Shown here in pieces: positions 1 to 6,456 of a DNA stretch of 11,919 bases (position 1 is the stretch's first letter; each line of letters begins with the position of its first letter). The notes beneath the pieces were generated by a model that saw only the letters and a list, made by a program, of their open reading frames with translations, did not search any database and had not been told where the DNA came from. The position numbers were made by a program, and so were the translations under genes. The DNA comes from CAYMRB01 sp964392615 (GTDB lineage: Bacteria; Planctomycetota; UBA8108), in the NCBI GenBank assembly GCA_964392615.1, contig CAYMRB010000326.1, positions 1 to 11,919 of the forward strand, written 5' to 3'.

Positions 1-798
1 CTCCAGCTCGGCCACGCGATCATCGCGACCGAGGAAGCGGAAGTGCGCGCGGAGCGAGCTGCAGGCCAGCGCGGCCTCGAGCCGCGATTGACTCGCCTGC
101 ACCGCGAAGACCGCGTCGTCCAAGCAGGCCAGGCTTCGCGCCTCGTCGCCGAGGTTCCAGTGGCACACAGCCCGACAGATGAAAAGCGACGAGAGGACGG
201 GGCGGGAAACCGCGTGGGCCGCGATGGCGTCGCAGGCTTGCAGGCAGACCCGCCAGCGACCGTGAGCTCGCGCGAGCGTTGTCACCCCGAGAAGTCGCCG
301 GACGCGGAGCTGGTCGCGATCGAGCGCCACCGGCAGCATCGGCAGGTCGGAGACATCCGGCAGTCGCGGCGCATCGGCGTCAACCGTGAGCCCCGCACTC
401 AGCGCGTCGCGGGGATCGCTTCCGGCGACGAAGAGCTCCGCCGCCGTGGACACGAGTGTGAGGGCGAGCCCCAGACTTCGAGGTCCGTTCTGGTCACTGC
501 AATGCGCCAGGCAGGCCTGTCGCAGGAACTGCAGGGCCTCGTCGCGGCGCCACTGCAGGAACCGGATACGCCCACGACCATGCAGCGCCCAGCCGCTGTC
601 GTCGTCGCCGAGCAGCCCGAAGGCCTCGGTCAGCCGTGCGTCACGGTACGCGGCGAGCCACTCCGCGGAGAGGGGCGTGAACTCCCTCTTCGCGTCGTTT
701 TTCTGGCAGGTTACGTCGGCCGATTCGGCTGCCTCACGGATCGTCCGAAGGCTGCTCCACGCGATGCGCTGGAGCTCGGACTGCCACTCTCGACTCAT
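1..798 (-). CDS. TPR-like protein of unknown function (partial, C-terminus beyond left edge)
   Basis: An open frame of 266 codons runs from an ATG at 798 to the left edge without a stop, so the C-terminal part is missing. The start is MSREWQSELQRIAWSSL, with a weak AGGG ribosome site about 8 nt upstream. Codons end mostly in G or C and the protein has a natural composition with regular W, F and Y, unlike the arginine-rich frame opposite it. The second half shows helix pairs of TPR type: a segment around residues 75-95 (FLQWRRDEALQFLRQACLAH), one around 185-200 (HGRWRVCLQACDAIAAHA) and one around 210-240 (CHWNLGDEARSLACLDDAVF). There is no signal peptide or membrane segment, so it is probably cytoplasmic. 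Such TPR solenoids often carry an effector or regulatory domain at the other end, but none is visible here. It diverges from the gene at 961. I do not recognise a named family. Confidence 0.72.
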   Translation of the reverse strand, partial: MSREWQSELQRIAWSSLRTIREAAESADVTCQKNDAKREFTPLSAEWLAAYRDARLTEAFGLLGDDDSGWALHGRGRIRFLQWRRDEALQFLRQACLAHCSDQNGPRSLGLALTLVSTAAELFVAGSDPRDALSAGLTVDADAPRLPDVSDLPMLPVALDRDQLRVRRLLGVTTLARAHGRWRVCLQACDAIAAHAVSRPVLSSLFICRAVCHWNLGDEARSLACLDDAVFAVQASQSRLEAALACSSLRAHFRFLGRDDRVAELE

Positions 799-870
799 TC
801 CGAGTACCCTAGATCTGGCGGTCGCAGGTTGCAAGCTCGTTTTGCCGTGGCCATGGTGCTACGGAATGTC

Positions 871-899
871 TTGCAATCTCGGTGCCGGAGGAGTATCAG
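871..899 (+). promoter_or_regulatory. Possible sigma70-type promoter for the gene at 961
   Basis: A TTGCAA box (871-876) and a TATCAG box (894-899) are separated by 17 nt, each matching 4 of 6 consensus bases. This would start transcription about 55 nt before the GTG at 961. The TTGCAA box is itself a palindrome and recurs at 829-834, inside the same divergent gap. The match is modest and could be chance. Confidence 0.28.
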
Positions 900-960
900 A
901 GGAGCGGGCGAGTCTGAGCTTCGCGCGGGCAGGGGCAGGGAGTCAGCGAGGATCCGCGGC

Positions 961-1356
961 GTGCACGAGCCAGACGACCGAGAGGCCGATCGGCACGATC
1001 CCCGGAGCGGGCAGGCGTCCCGTTTCGGCGAAGTGTTGGGCCGGATTTTTGACGAAATCGACGCGCAGGCTAGCTCGGACGGGGCGTCGATTCGCCTCAT
1101 CGACCGGGGCAAAGACGGCGTCGTTGCGCTGGTGGAGCTGCGGCGGGAGCCCTCCGCACCCGTGCGGGCGATTGGCGAACTCCGCGCCGAGCGCGGCGAC
1201 GGGCAGGACATCAGGACGACACGCGAGATCGAGGAGTCGTTCAGCTCGATCGTCGCCCACCTGCGGGGGTTGATCCGGCAACTCGAGGAAGTCGCCCCGC
1301 CGGTGGGGGAATCCAGCGTCAGAGTGCTGTCGCGTCGGGTGAGCACGGAGGCGTAG
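961..1356 (+). CDS. Small hypothetical protein (131 aa)
   Basis: The frame ends in TAG at 1354-1356. I start it at GTG 961 because GAGGA lies about 8 nt upstream and because G/C-ending codons begin there. The in-frame ATG at 853 has no ribosome site and the stretch between has intergenic-like codon use. The protein is charged and probably soluble, with no signal peptide or transmembrane helix. From about residue 20 it reads as an amphipathic helix (FGEVLGRIFDEIDAQ), then a short beta-like stretch (ASIRLIDRGKDGVVALVELR), then a long helix (REIEESFSSIVAHLRGLIRQ) and a polar tail. No catalytic motif or known family is recognised. It converges on proS with one base between the two stop codons and has no room for its own terminator. 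The minus-strand frames opposite (943-1281, 795-1382) are Ser/Arg-rich shadows. Confidence 0.6.
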   Translation: MHEPDDREADRHDPRSGQASRFGEVLGRIFDEIDAQASSDGASIRLIDRGKDGVVALVELRREPSAPVRAIGELRAERGDGQDIRTTREIEESFSSIVAHLRGLIRQLEEVAPPVGESSVRVLSRRVSTEA

Positions 1357-1357
1357 C

Positions 1358-3139
1358 CTACGCGCCTTCCGCCTCGCTCCACGTGGGAGACTTCTCGACG
1401 CCGGCGGCGACGTCGGCCGTCAGCTCGCGGATACGTTCCTTCGCTGCTTCGACGGCGTCATCGAGCGAGATCAGCTCGAGGTCGTCGCTCGTGCGCAGCT
1501 TGACCTCGACCTGGCCGTTCTTCAGCGAGCGGTCGGACAGGACGATTCGGATAGGCATCCCCAGCAGGTCGCACTCGGCGAACTTCGCGCCCGGACGGAG
1601 ATCGCGGTCGTCGTAGAGCACCTCGATGCCAGCGGCCTGCAGCTTCTCGTACAGACGGTCCGCCTCGTCGGCCGTCTTCGGATCGCGCGCCAGCCCGACC
1701 AGATGGACTTGATACGGCGCGACCGTGATCGGCCAGCACAGCCCCTTGTCGTCGCGGTGCGCCTCGGCCACGCACGCGAGCAGACGGCCGACCCCGATGC
1801 CGTACGAGCCCATGACGATCGGCTTCGACTCACCGTCCTCGTCGACGTAGTTCGCTCCGAGAGCCTCCGAGTACCGCGTGCCGAGCTGGAAGATGTTGCC
1901 GACCTCGACGCCGCGCTTGAGCTCGATAGGTCCGCCGCACTCGACGCAGGGAGCGCCGTCGTAGACCAGCGCGATCGAGCCGACGACGTCCGGCTCGTAG
2001 TCGCGGCCGCAGTTCGTGTTGCGCAGGTGGTAGTCCGCCTCGTTCGCTCCGCCGACGAGGTTCGTCGACTCTGCGACGGCTTCATCGACGATGACCATCA
2101 CATCGTCGCGATTCGCGCCGATCGGCGACGCGAATCCGGGGACCAGGCCGACCGCGACGAGCTCCTCCGGATGTGCGGGGCGCAGCGAGTCGACACCCGC
2201 CAGGTTCTGGATCTGGACCTGATTGGCGTCCATGTCGCCCCTGACGACAGCCACGACGGTCTTGGTATCGCCGCTCTCCTTGCGCTCGCCGATGTAGCAC
2301 ATCACCTTCGCGCAGTCGGCAGGCTCGACTCCGAGGAACGCGGCGACCTCCTCGATGGTCGCCGCTCCGGGCGTGTGGACCTTCTCGGTCGGCTGCTGCG
2401 GCTCGGAAGAGCCGGGGGAGGCCTTGAACTTGGCTACTTCGCGGTTGGCGGCATACCCGCAGGCCGGACAGATGGCGAGCGAGTCCTCGCCGATATCCGT
2501 CACGTACATGAACTCGTGCGCGACCTTCCCGCCCATCATGCCGACGTCGCTGGCGACAGCCTGGAGCGGCAGCGCGGCTCGCGCGCCGATGCGGAAGTAG
2601 GCGTCGTAGTGACGCACGTACTGCTTGCGCAGGCCTTCGGCGTCGAGATCCAACGTGTACGAGTCCTTCATGACGAACTCGCGGACGCGGATCAATCCGC
2701 CCCGCGCGCGCGGCTCGTCGCGGAACTTCGTCTGGATGTGGAAGATCAGGAGCGGCAGCTGTCGGTAGGTATGGACCTCCGTGGATGCCAGCTGGCCGAC
2801 GACCTCTTCGTGGGTCATCGCGAGGACCATGTCGCGGCCGGAGCGATCGACGAAGCGCGCCATGGTTTCGTCGATCGCCTGGTAGCGACCGGTCTTCTGC
2901 CAGATCTCCGCAGGGTGGACGACCGGCATGCACATCTCCTGCGCGCCGATCGCCTCCAGCTCCTCGCGCAGGATCTGCTCGATCTTGCGAACCGATCGCC
3001 ACCCGAGGGGCAGGTACGAGAAGATCCCGGATGCCAGCTGTCGGATGTAGCCCGCGCGCAGCATCAAGCTATGCGACTCGAACTCGACATTGCCGGGTGT
3101 CTCGCGCAGCGTCGTACCGAAAAGAGCCGACAGTCTCAT
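1358..3139 (-). CDS. proS: Prolyl-tRNA synthetase, bacterial type with editing insertion
   Basis: This cytoplasmic class II aminoacyl-tRNA synthetase charges tRNA-Pro with proline. At 593 aa it is close to the usual 570-590 for the bacterial form. The N-terminal catalytic block has motif 1 (around residues 36-65), THEE at 109-112 and motif 2 with FRDEPRARGG near 139-148. The insertion domain that hydrolyses mischarged alanyl-tRNA-Pro lies at about 230-390, with GANRDD near 341-346 and a lysine at 278 where the family has a functionally important one. Motif 3 (GSYGIGVGRLLA) is at about 444-455, and the anticodon-binding domain follows from about 475. Two CxxC pairs (CPAC 224-227, CVEC 398-401) flank the insertion and could bind a metal; similar pairs are seen in other bacterial ProS. 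The ATG at 3139 has AGGA about 7 nt upstream. The gene lies 143 nt downstream of the lipoprotein gene on the same strand. Confidence 0.97.
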   Translation of the reverse strand: MRLSALFGTTLRETPGNVEFESHSLMLRAGYIRQLASGIFSYLPLGWRSVRKIEQILREELEAIGAQEMCMPVVHPAEIWQKTGRYQAIDETMARFVDRSGRDMVLAMTHEEVVGQLASTEVHTYRQLPLLIFHIQTKFRDEPRARGGLIRVREFVMKDSYTLDLDAEGLRKQYVRHYDAYFRIGARAALPLQAVASDVGMMGGKVAHEFMYVTDIGEDSLAICPACGYAANREVAKFKASPGSSEPQQPTEKVHTPGAATIEEVAAFLGVEPADCAKVMCYIGERKESGDTKTVVAVVRGDMDANQVQIQNLAGVDSLRPAHPEELVAVGLVPGFASPIGANRDDVMVIVDEAVAESTNLVGGANEADYHLRNTNCGRDYEPDVVGSIALVYDGAPCVECGGPIELKRGVEVGNIFQLGTRYSEALGANYVDEDGESKPIVMGSYGIGVGRLLACVAEAHRDDKGLCWPITVAPYQVHLVGLARDPKTADEADRLYEKLQAAGIEVLYDDRDLRPGAKFAECDLLGMPIRIVLSDRSLKNGQVEVKLRTSDDLELISLDDAVEAAKERIRELTADVAAGVEKSPTWSEAEGA

Positions 3140-3241
3140 CGCGCTGTCCTGTTCCGTTTCTCAGGTGGTGCGTTTGTCGAGTTCTGGCAACGAAGATCCC
3201 GCACGGGCGTGTACCAGCGCGCTATCCTGCCGGTGCTCTCG

Positions 3242-3276
3242 GGGCCCGTCAACAGTCCGTTGTGGCGTGACGGCCC
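3242..3276 (-). terminator. Hairpin just after the lipoprotein gene; terminator-like, no U-tract
   Basis: Read on the minus strand, GGGCCGTCA and TGACGGGCCC form about 9 base pairs with one bulged base and a 16-nt loop, starting 6 nt after the stop of the gene at 3283-4248. A competing GTCCG/CGGAC pair overlaps it. No run of T follows, so it may act as a weak or factor-assisted terminator or only as a 3' stabilising structure. The TTGACG in its right arm resembles a -35 box for proS, but no convincing -10 box follows at normal spacing. Confidence 0.35.
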
Positions 3277-3282
3277 TCGGAC

Positions 3283-4248
3283 TCAGAGATCCTCGAAGCG
3301 AAAGTGCTTCTCGACGTCGACGATACCGGTCGCGCCGTCGACCTCGATATAGGGGTAGATCAGGAAGTTGACCGGGTCGCCGCGCTGCGGCGGATCGAGG
3401 ATCAGGTCGCGGCCGCGAGAGAACGCGACGCGGTTCGCGCAGATCGTGCCGAAGAAGTAGTCGGCACGCGTCGGGTCCTTGTCGGCCTCGGAGGCGTCCA
3501 CGGGGCGCCAGCGGTCGTCGTCGCCCTGGAACCAGGCCCAGCAGTGATAGCCGCCGACATCCCCCTTCTTCTTGTCGGCGGGGAGCGGAAAGCCGATCTC
3601 GAACACCGCCGGGATCTCGCGGGACCGCGTCATGGCGATGAACAGGGTGTGGAAGTCCGAGCAGTTCCCCTTGCCCGCGGCGCACACGAATTCGAGATCG
3701 CCCCGCCCCCAGCCCTGTCCCGATTTGTCGTACCGGACATCCGCGACGACCTGGTCGTAGATCGCCCGCGCGGTAGGCGAGGCTCCGGATCGGCCGCGCG
3801 CCGCCCGAGAGGCTCGGGACTTGGCGTTCTCGTTGAGCGGTGCGAGCCGGTCGCCCGACAGCAAGCGCTCGCGTTGCGGCGAGCCCGCGAGACGCGCGAC
3901 CGAGCGGACCTCTCTGCGCTCCACGTCCATCGTCAACGTGATCGACAGCTCGCGCGGAAAGGGAGCGTCCAGCTCGAGGTAGACCAGCCGGTTCCCGTAC
4001 GTGCGCTCCGTCCCCAGCCGATGCGGAATCGGCGCATCGACGCGCACGTTCGTCACCGACTGCGTCTCATCGGTCGTCGGCAGCGGCAGCCACACACGCG
4101 CTTGCGCCGCGTGCGCCGGAAAGCCGGAGATCGTCGCCGTGTATTCGAAGCGAAAGCTCCGCTGGATTTCGGGCTCGTCCGTCGGGATGGTTTGACAGCC
4201 AATCGTGGTGAACGCGATCAGGAGGATCGCGCAGCGTGCGAGATGCAT
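3283..4248 (-). CDS. Transglutaminase-like lipoprotein (321 aa)
   Basis: The N-terminus has a short hydrophobic stretch ending in LLIAFTTIGC, a lipobox-like lipoprotein signal with the acylated Cys at about residue 18, so the protein is probably tethered outside the cytoplasmic membrane. Residues about 30-120 are beta-rich. The second half is a transglutaminase-like (COG1305-type) domain with its Cys-His-Asp triad readable: C196 in GNCSDFH, H235 in GGYHCWAWF and D251 in RWRPVDAS. Members act as cysteine peptidases or cross-linking/amidase enzymes; the substrate cannot be read from sequence. The ATG at 4248 is supported by GAGGAG about 9 nt upstream. Expression probably comes from the promoter at 4437-4464 through a leader of about 180 nt. 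proS follows after 143 nt, and I see no functional link to it beyond direction. Confidence 0.85.
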   Translation of the reverse strand: MHLARCAILLIAFTTIGCQTIPTDEPEIQRSFRFEYTATISGFPAHAAQARVWLPLPTTDETQSVTNVRVDAPIPHRLGTERTYGNRLVYLELDAPFPRELSITLTMDVERREVRSVARLAGSPQRERLLSGDRLAPLNENAKSRASRAARGRSGASPTARAIYDQVVADVRYDKSGQGWGRGDLEFVCAAGKGNCSDFHTLFIAMTRSREIPAVFEIGFPLPADKKKGDVGGYHCWAWFQGDDDRWRPVDASEADKDPTRADYFFGTICANRVAFSRGRDLILDPPQRGDPVNFLIYPYIEVDGATGIVDVEKHFRFEDL

Positions 4249-4269
4249 GGGGGTTCACTCCTCGAGCTG

Positions 4270-4292
4270 GTTCGGCTCATCGAGCGCCGAAC
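4270..4292 (-). repeat. 7-bp inverted repeat in the leader of the lipoprotein gene
   Basis: GTTCGGC (4270-4276) and GCCGAAC (4286-4292) form a perfect 7-bp stem with a 9-nt loop. It sits about 6 nt from the GAGGAG ribosome site (about 4258-4263) of the gene starting at 4248, where it could affect translation initiation. The same leader holds ATCCG/CGGAT around a tetraloop (about 4336-4349) and the palindrome CTGCCGGCAG (about 4359-4368). Stems this short do arise by chance at this GC content. Confidence 0.35.
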
Positions 4293-4436
4293 GACCTTGA
4301 GCGTTGGAAGAGGAAGGGGCTCCGCTACCTCGGGAATCCGAAGACGGATGCAGACAACCTGCCGGCAGACGCGGAGCGCGGTCAGCCGAACGGCAGGGTG
4401 AAGAGGAATCGTCGCATGGGCTGCATCACGAGACTG

Positions 4437-4464
4437 AGTGTAGCCGGTCAGACGGCGCGGTCAA
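4437..4464 (-). promoter_or_regulatory. Sigma70-type promoter for the transglutaminase-like lipoprotein
   Basis: On the minus strand TTGACC (4464-4459, 5 of 6 to the -35 consensus) is followed after 16 nt by TACACT (4442-4437, 4 of 6 to the -10 consensus). It lies in the gap between the two minus-strand genes and is correctly oriented toward the ATG at 4248. A start near 4430 would give a leader of about 180 nt. This is the best promoter match I found in the window. Confidence 0.55.
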
Positions 4465-4500
4465 TCAGCGGGCGAGGATTCGGGGTGACCGACGGCTGAC

Positions 4501-4520
4501 GGTCCGGTCCGGGGCGGACC
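4501..4520 (-). terminator. GC hairpin directly after the GH5-type gene stop
   Basis: Read on the minus strand, the bases directly after the TAG at 4521-4523 form GGTCCG/CGGACC (6 bp, 8-nt loop), or alternatively GGTCC/GGACC around GCCCC. Position suits a 3'-end structure, but no T-run follows. It lies upstream of the lipoprotein promoter at 4437-4464, so it could separate the two transcription units. Confidence 0.35.
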
Positions 4521-6347
4521 CTATCGCGTCGCGTCAGCTCGCGTTTGCACCCGCAGCCCTACATCCACGCGGAATCCTGGAGCCTCGAGCTCGAGCACGC
4601 CGTCCGACACGGATGCAGCGTCGACGCGAACCCGCTTGCCGGCCGACGTGTCCCACCACTCGACGCGGTACGCGCCGTCGTCGAGCCCGTGTATGCGAAC
4701 GCCCGCTCCCTCGAACGCCGTCGGCTTCTCGATAGTGCCGCCCGCCGGCCAGTCGAACGCGGGATCGAGGAGCCAGCCGAGCAGCTCCCTGCGCGTCGCC
4801 ACGCCGTATGCCTCGACCTTCTTGCCGATCGACTCGATGCGCGCCGGCTCCATCCCTGCGCGCGCGATCGCGGTGCCGTCGAGGAACTTCCCGAGCGCCG
4901 TCCAGTGTCCGTGCAGTCGTTCGCGGTGGATGCTCTCCCACCACCACGACATCGCCGTGCCAGCGCCGCCGGTCATCGCGCCGCTCCACACGGCCTGGTG
5001 CAGCGCGCGAAAGTACGGGTCCTGCTTCGGCCGCCAGCCGCGCCAATCCGTGCCGTACTCGCCGACGAAGATCGGCTTCCCGTAACGCTCGTGGAAGCGC
5101 GTGACGACCGATCTGGTCATCGCGGCCGGGCGCTTCGCGTTGTACGAGTGGAACTGGCTGAAATCGAGCTCGGGAAGACGCCAGTAGTCCCCGCGCTCGC
5201 TGCTGCCGGTGAGGCTCGTCGTGATCAAGTGGTCGTACGGATCGATGGCTCGCAAGTGACGAGCCATGTCGCGGTGCCAGCTCACGACGTCAGCGTGCTC
5301 GACCTGGTCGTACGCGTTGTCGATCTCGTTGAAGAACTGCCACGCCAGGAGATTCGTGAAGCTGCCCCAGCGCGCCACCATGTAGCGCAGGCGCTTTTCG
5401 TAGAGCCGTCGCGCGGCCGGCAGCGTGAAGAAGTCATTGGCGCGCTCGCACGGCCCGCCGTGAGCCTTGTTGTACGGATGGCTCGGCCAGTAGTTGTTGC
5501 CGCCCCAATAGTCGGCCTTCGACCGGAACATGCCGTGGAAGTCGAAGCACAGCATGACGAGAATGCCGCGGCGTTCGCATTCGGCGAGCACGCGATCGAC
5601 CGTCCACGCGCGGTCGAGGCGGTAGTTCAATCGATCGCCGCGGTCCCACTCGATGCCGAACGCATTCGGCCACATCCAGATGCGGATGTAGTTCATGCCG
5701 GCGTCGCGATACGCGTCGAGCCAATCGTCGTAGTCGAACGTGCCTCGACGGCCGTGCCAGCAGCAACACACGCCGTTCAGAAAGAGGGGGGTGCCGTCGT
5801 CGAAGCGGAAGTAGCGCTTGGACGTCTCCTCGACCCGTACGAAGCCGCGACCGTCTCGAGTGGCGACGTCGATCTCGATCTCGCCCCGAGCGATCGTCTT
5901 GCCCCGGCTCTTCCAGAATGCCTCGACGTGGTGGGGGCCTGATACGACCGGCGTGTAGCGGATGCGCCACTCGCGCTCGCCGCGCGGCGTCAACACCTCG
6001 CGGCGACGGTCGAGGCGGCGGTCGTATTCCTGGAACAGGAAGCCGGCAACATCGACCGCTGGCCCCTTCGGCCCCTTCACCTTGGCGTCCAGCGCGACCT
6101 CGTCCGGGTCGAACGCGTTGCTGGACGATGTCGAGACACCGTCCGGGAGGGCGACCGCGATTTCGATGCGTGCGAAGGTGCGCGCACTCGGTGCGAGGGG
6201 CTTCAGCTCGAGCGTCGCGACGTCGTCGGCGCAGAGAACGTTGCTCGCGGCGCCCACGAGCGGCCCGACGACGAGGAGAAACGCGATCGCACCGGAAGGG
6301 CCTGTACGGGCACGAGGGGCTTGCATGGGTGAGTCGTCGACCTCCAT
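4521..6347 (-). CDS. Secreted DUF5060-like/GH5-type glycoside hydrolase (up to 608 aa)
   Basis: The protein opens with an n-region and a hydrophobic core (AIAFLLVVGPLVGAA) ending near LCA-DD, a Sec signal peptide. A beta-sandwich of DUF5060 type covers about residues 45-165. A clan GH-A TIM barrel follows, from FLNGVCCCWHGRRGTFDYDD (about 190-208) onward. The acid/base glutamate is E341 in FFNEIDNA and the nucleophile is E430 in VGEYGTDW, 89 residues apart. A C-terminal beta domain with LLGWLLDP and YRVEWWDTSAG resembles the collagen-binding-like module often ending these enzymes. It should hydrolyse a beta-linked polysaccharide; cellulose, mannan or another glycan cannot be told apart. The start is uncertain: ATG 6347 has TGGAG 12 nt upstream, while ATG 6326 gives a more classical signal peptide and has GGAGGT 13 nt upstream. 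It diverges from the propeller/heme gene at 6457. Odd feature: three consecutive cysteines (194-196). Confidence 0.86.
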   Translation of the reverse strand: MEVDDSPMQAPRARTGPSGAIAFLLVVGPLVGAASNVLCADDVATLELKPLAPSARTFARIEIAVALPDGVSTSSSNAFDPDEVALDAKVKGPKGPAVDVAGFLFQEYDRRLDRRREVLTPRGEREWRIRYTPVVSGPHHVEAFWKSRGKTIARGEIEIDVATRDGRGFVRVEETSKRYFRFDDGTPLFLNGVCCCWHGRRGTFDYDDWLDAYRDAGMNYIRIWMWPNAFGIEWDRGDRLNYRLDRAWTVDRVLAECERRGILVMLCFDFHGMFRSKADYWGGNNYWPSHPYNKAHGGPCERANDFFTLPAARRLYEKRLRYMVARWGSFTNLLAWQFFNEIDNAYDQVEHADVVSWHRDMARHLRAIDPYDHLITTSLTGSSERGDYWRLPELDFSQFHSYNAKRPAAMTRSVVTRFHERYGKPIFVGEYGTDWRGWRPKQDPYFRALHQAVWSGAMTGGAGTAMSWWWESIHRERLHGHWTALGKFLDGTAIARAGMEPARIESIGKKVEAYGVATRRELLGWLLDPAFDWPAGGTIEKPTAFEGAGVRIHGLDDGAYRVEWWDTSAGKRVRVDAASVSDGVLELEAPGFRVDVGLRVQTRADATR

Positions 6348-6411
6348 CGTTCGGTAAGACTCCAGATGAACTCGAAGACGACGGCGAAGGCTACCCTCGG
6401 CGGGCCGACTC

Positions 6412-6420
6412 TGCTATATG
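6412..6420 (+). promoter_or_regulatory. Possible extended -10 promoter for the propeller/heme gene at 6457
   Basis: TGCTATATG fits the extended -10 form TG-N-TATAAT (4 of 6 in the hexamer). There is no clear -35 box, as expected for that class. It lies 36 nt before the ATG at 6457 and covers the alternative ATG at 6418, which argues against that upstream start. The 109-nt gap must hold promoters for both divergent genes; none is evident for the minus strand. Confidence 0.35.
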
Positions 6421-6456
6421 TGGACTCGTAACGCCGTATTCGCTTGGAGGACTCCA

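Noticed and set aside
43..960. Plus-strand open frame extending the small gene at 961 far upstream (437 aa in total)
   Set aside because: Residues before 961 are Arg/Glu-rich with shadow-like composition and lie opposite a better minus-strand gene; a ribosome site supports GTG 961.
795..1382. Minus-strand open frame whose TGA overlaps the ATG at 798 (ATGA), suggesting translational coupling
   Set aside because: Its product is Ser/Arg-rich low-complexity and lies opposite the better-supported frame of 961-1356; the ATGA overlap is most likely chance.
1703..3352. 549-aa plus-strand open frame opposite proS
   Set aside because: proS is unmistakable on the other strand; the frame is an antisense shadow produced by high GC content and is Asp/Arg/Val-rich.
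3304..4401. 365-aa plus-strand open frame opposite the transglutaminase-like gene
   Set aside because: Arg/Val/Asp-rich shadow; the minus strand shows a lipobox-like signal and a full catalytic triad.
4236..4499. 87-aa plus-strand open frame in the gap between the lipoprotein and GH5-type genes
   Set aside because: No ribosome site, it overlaps the lipoprotein start and its promoter, and the product has no recognisable features.
4545..5942. 465-aa plus-strand open frame opposite the GH5-type gene
   Set aside because: Shadow of a gene with clear catalytic motifs and a signal peptide.
6418..6456. Upstream ATG at 6418 as start of the 770-aa heme protein
   Set aside because: No ribosome site; it falls in a probable -10 element, and the ATG at 6457 has GGAGG at good spacing and begins a proper signal peptide.
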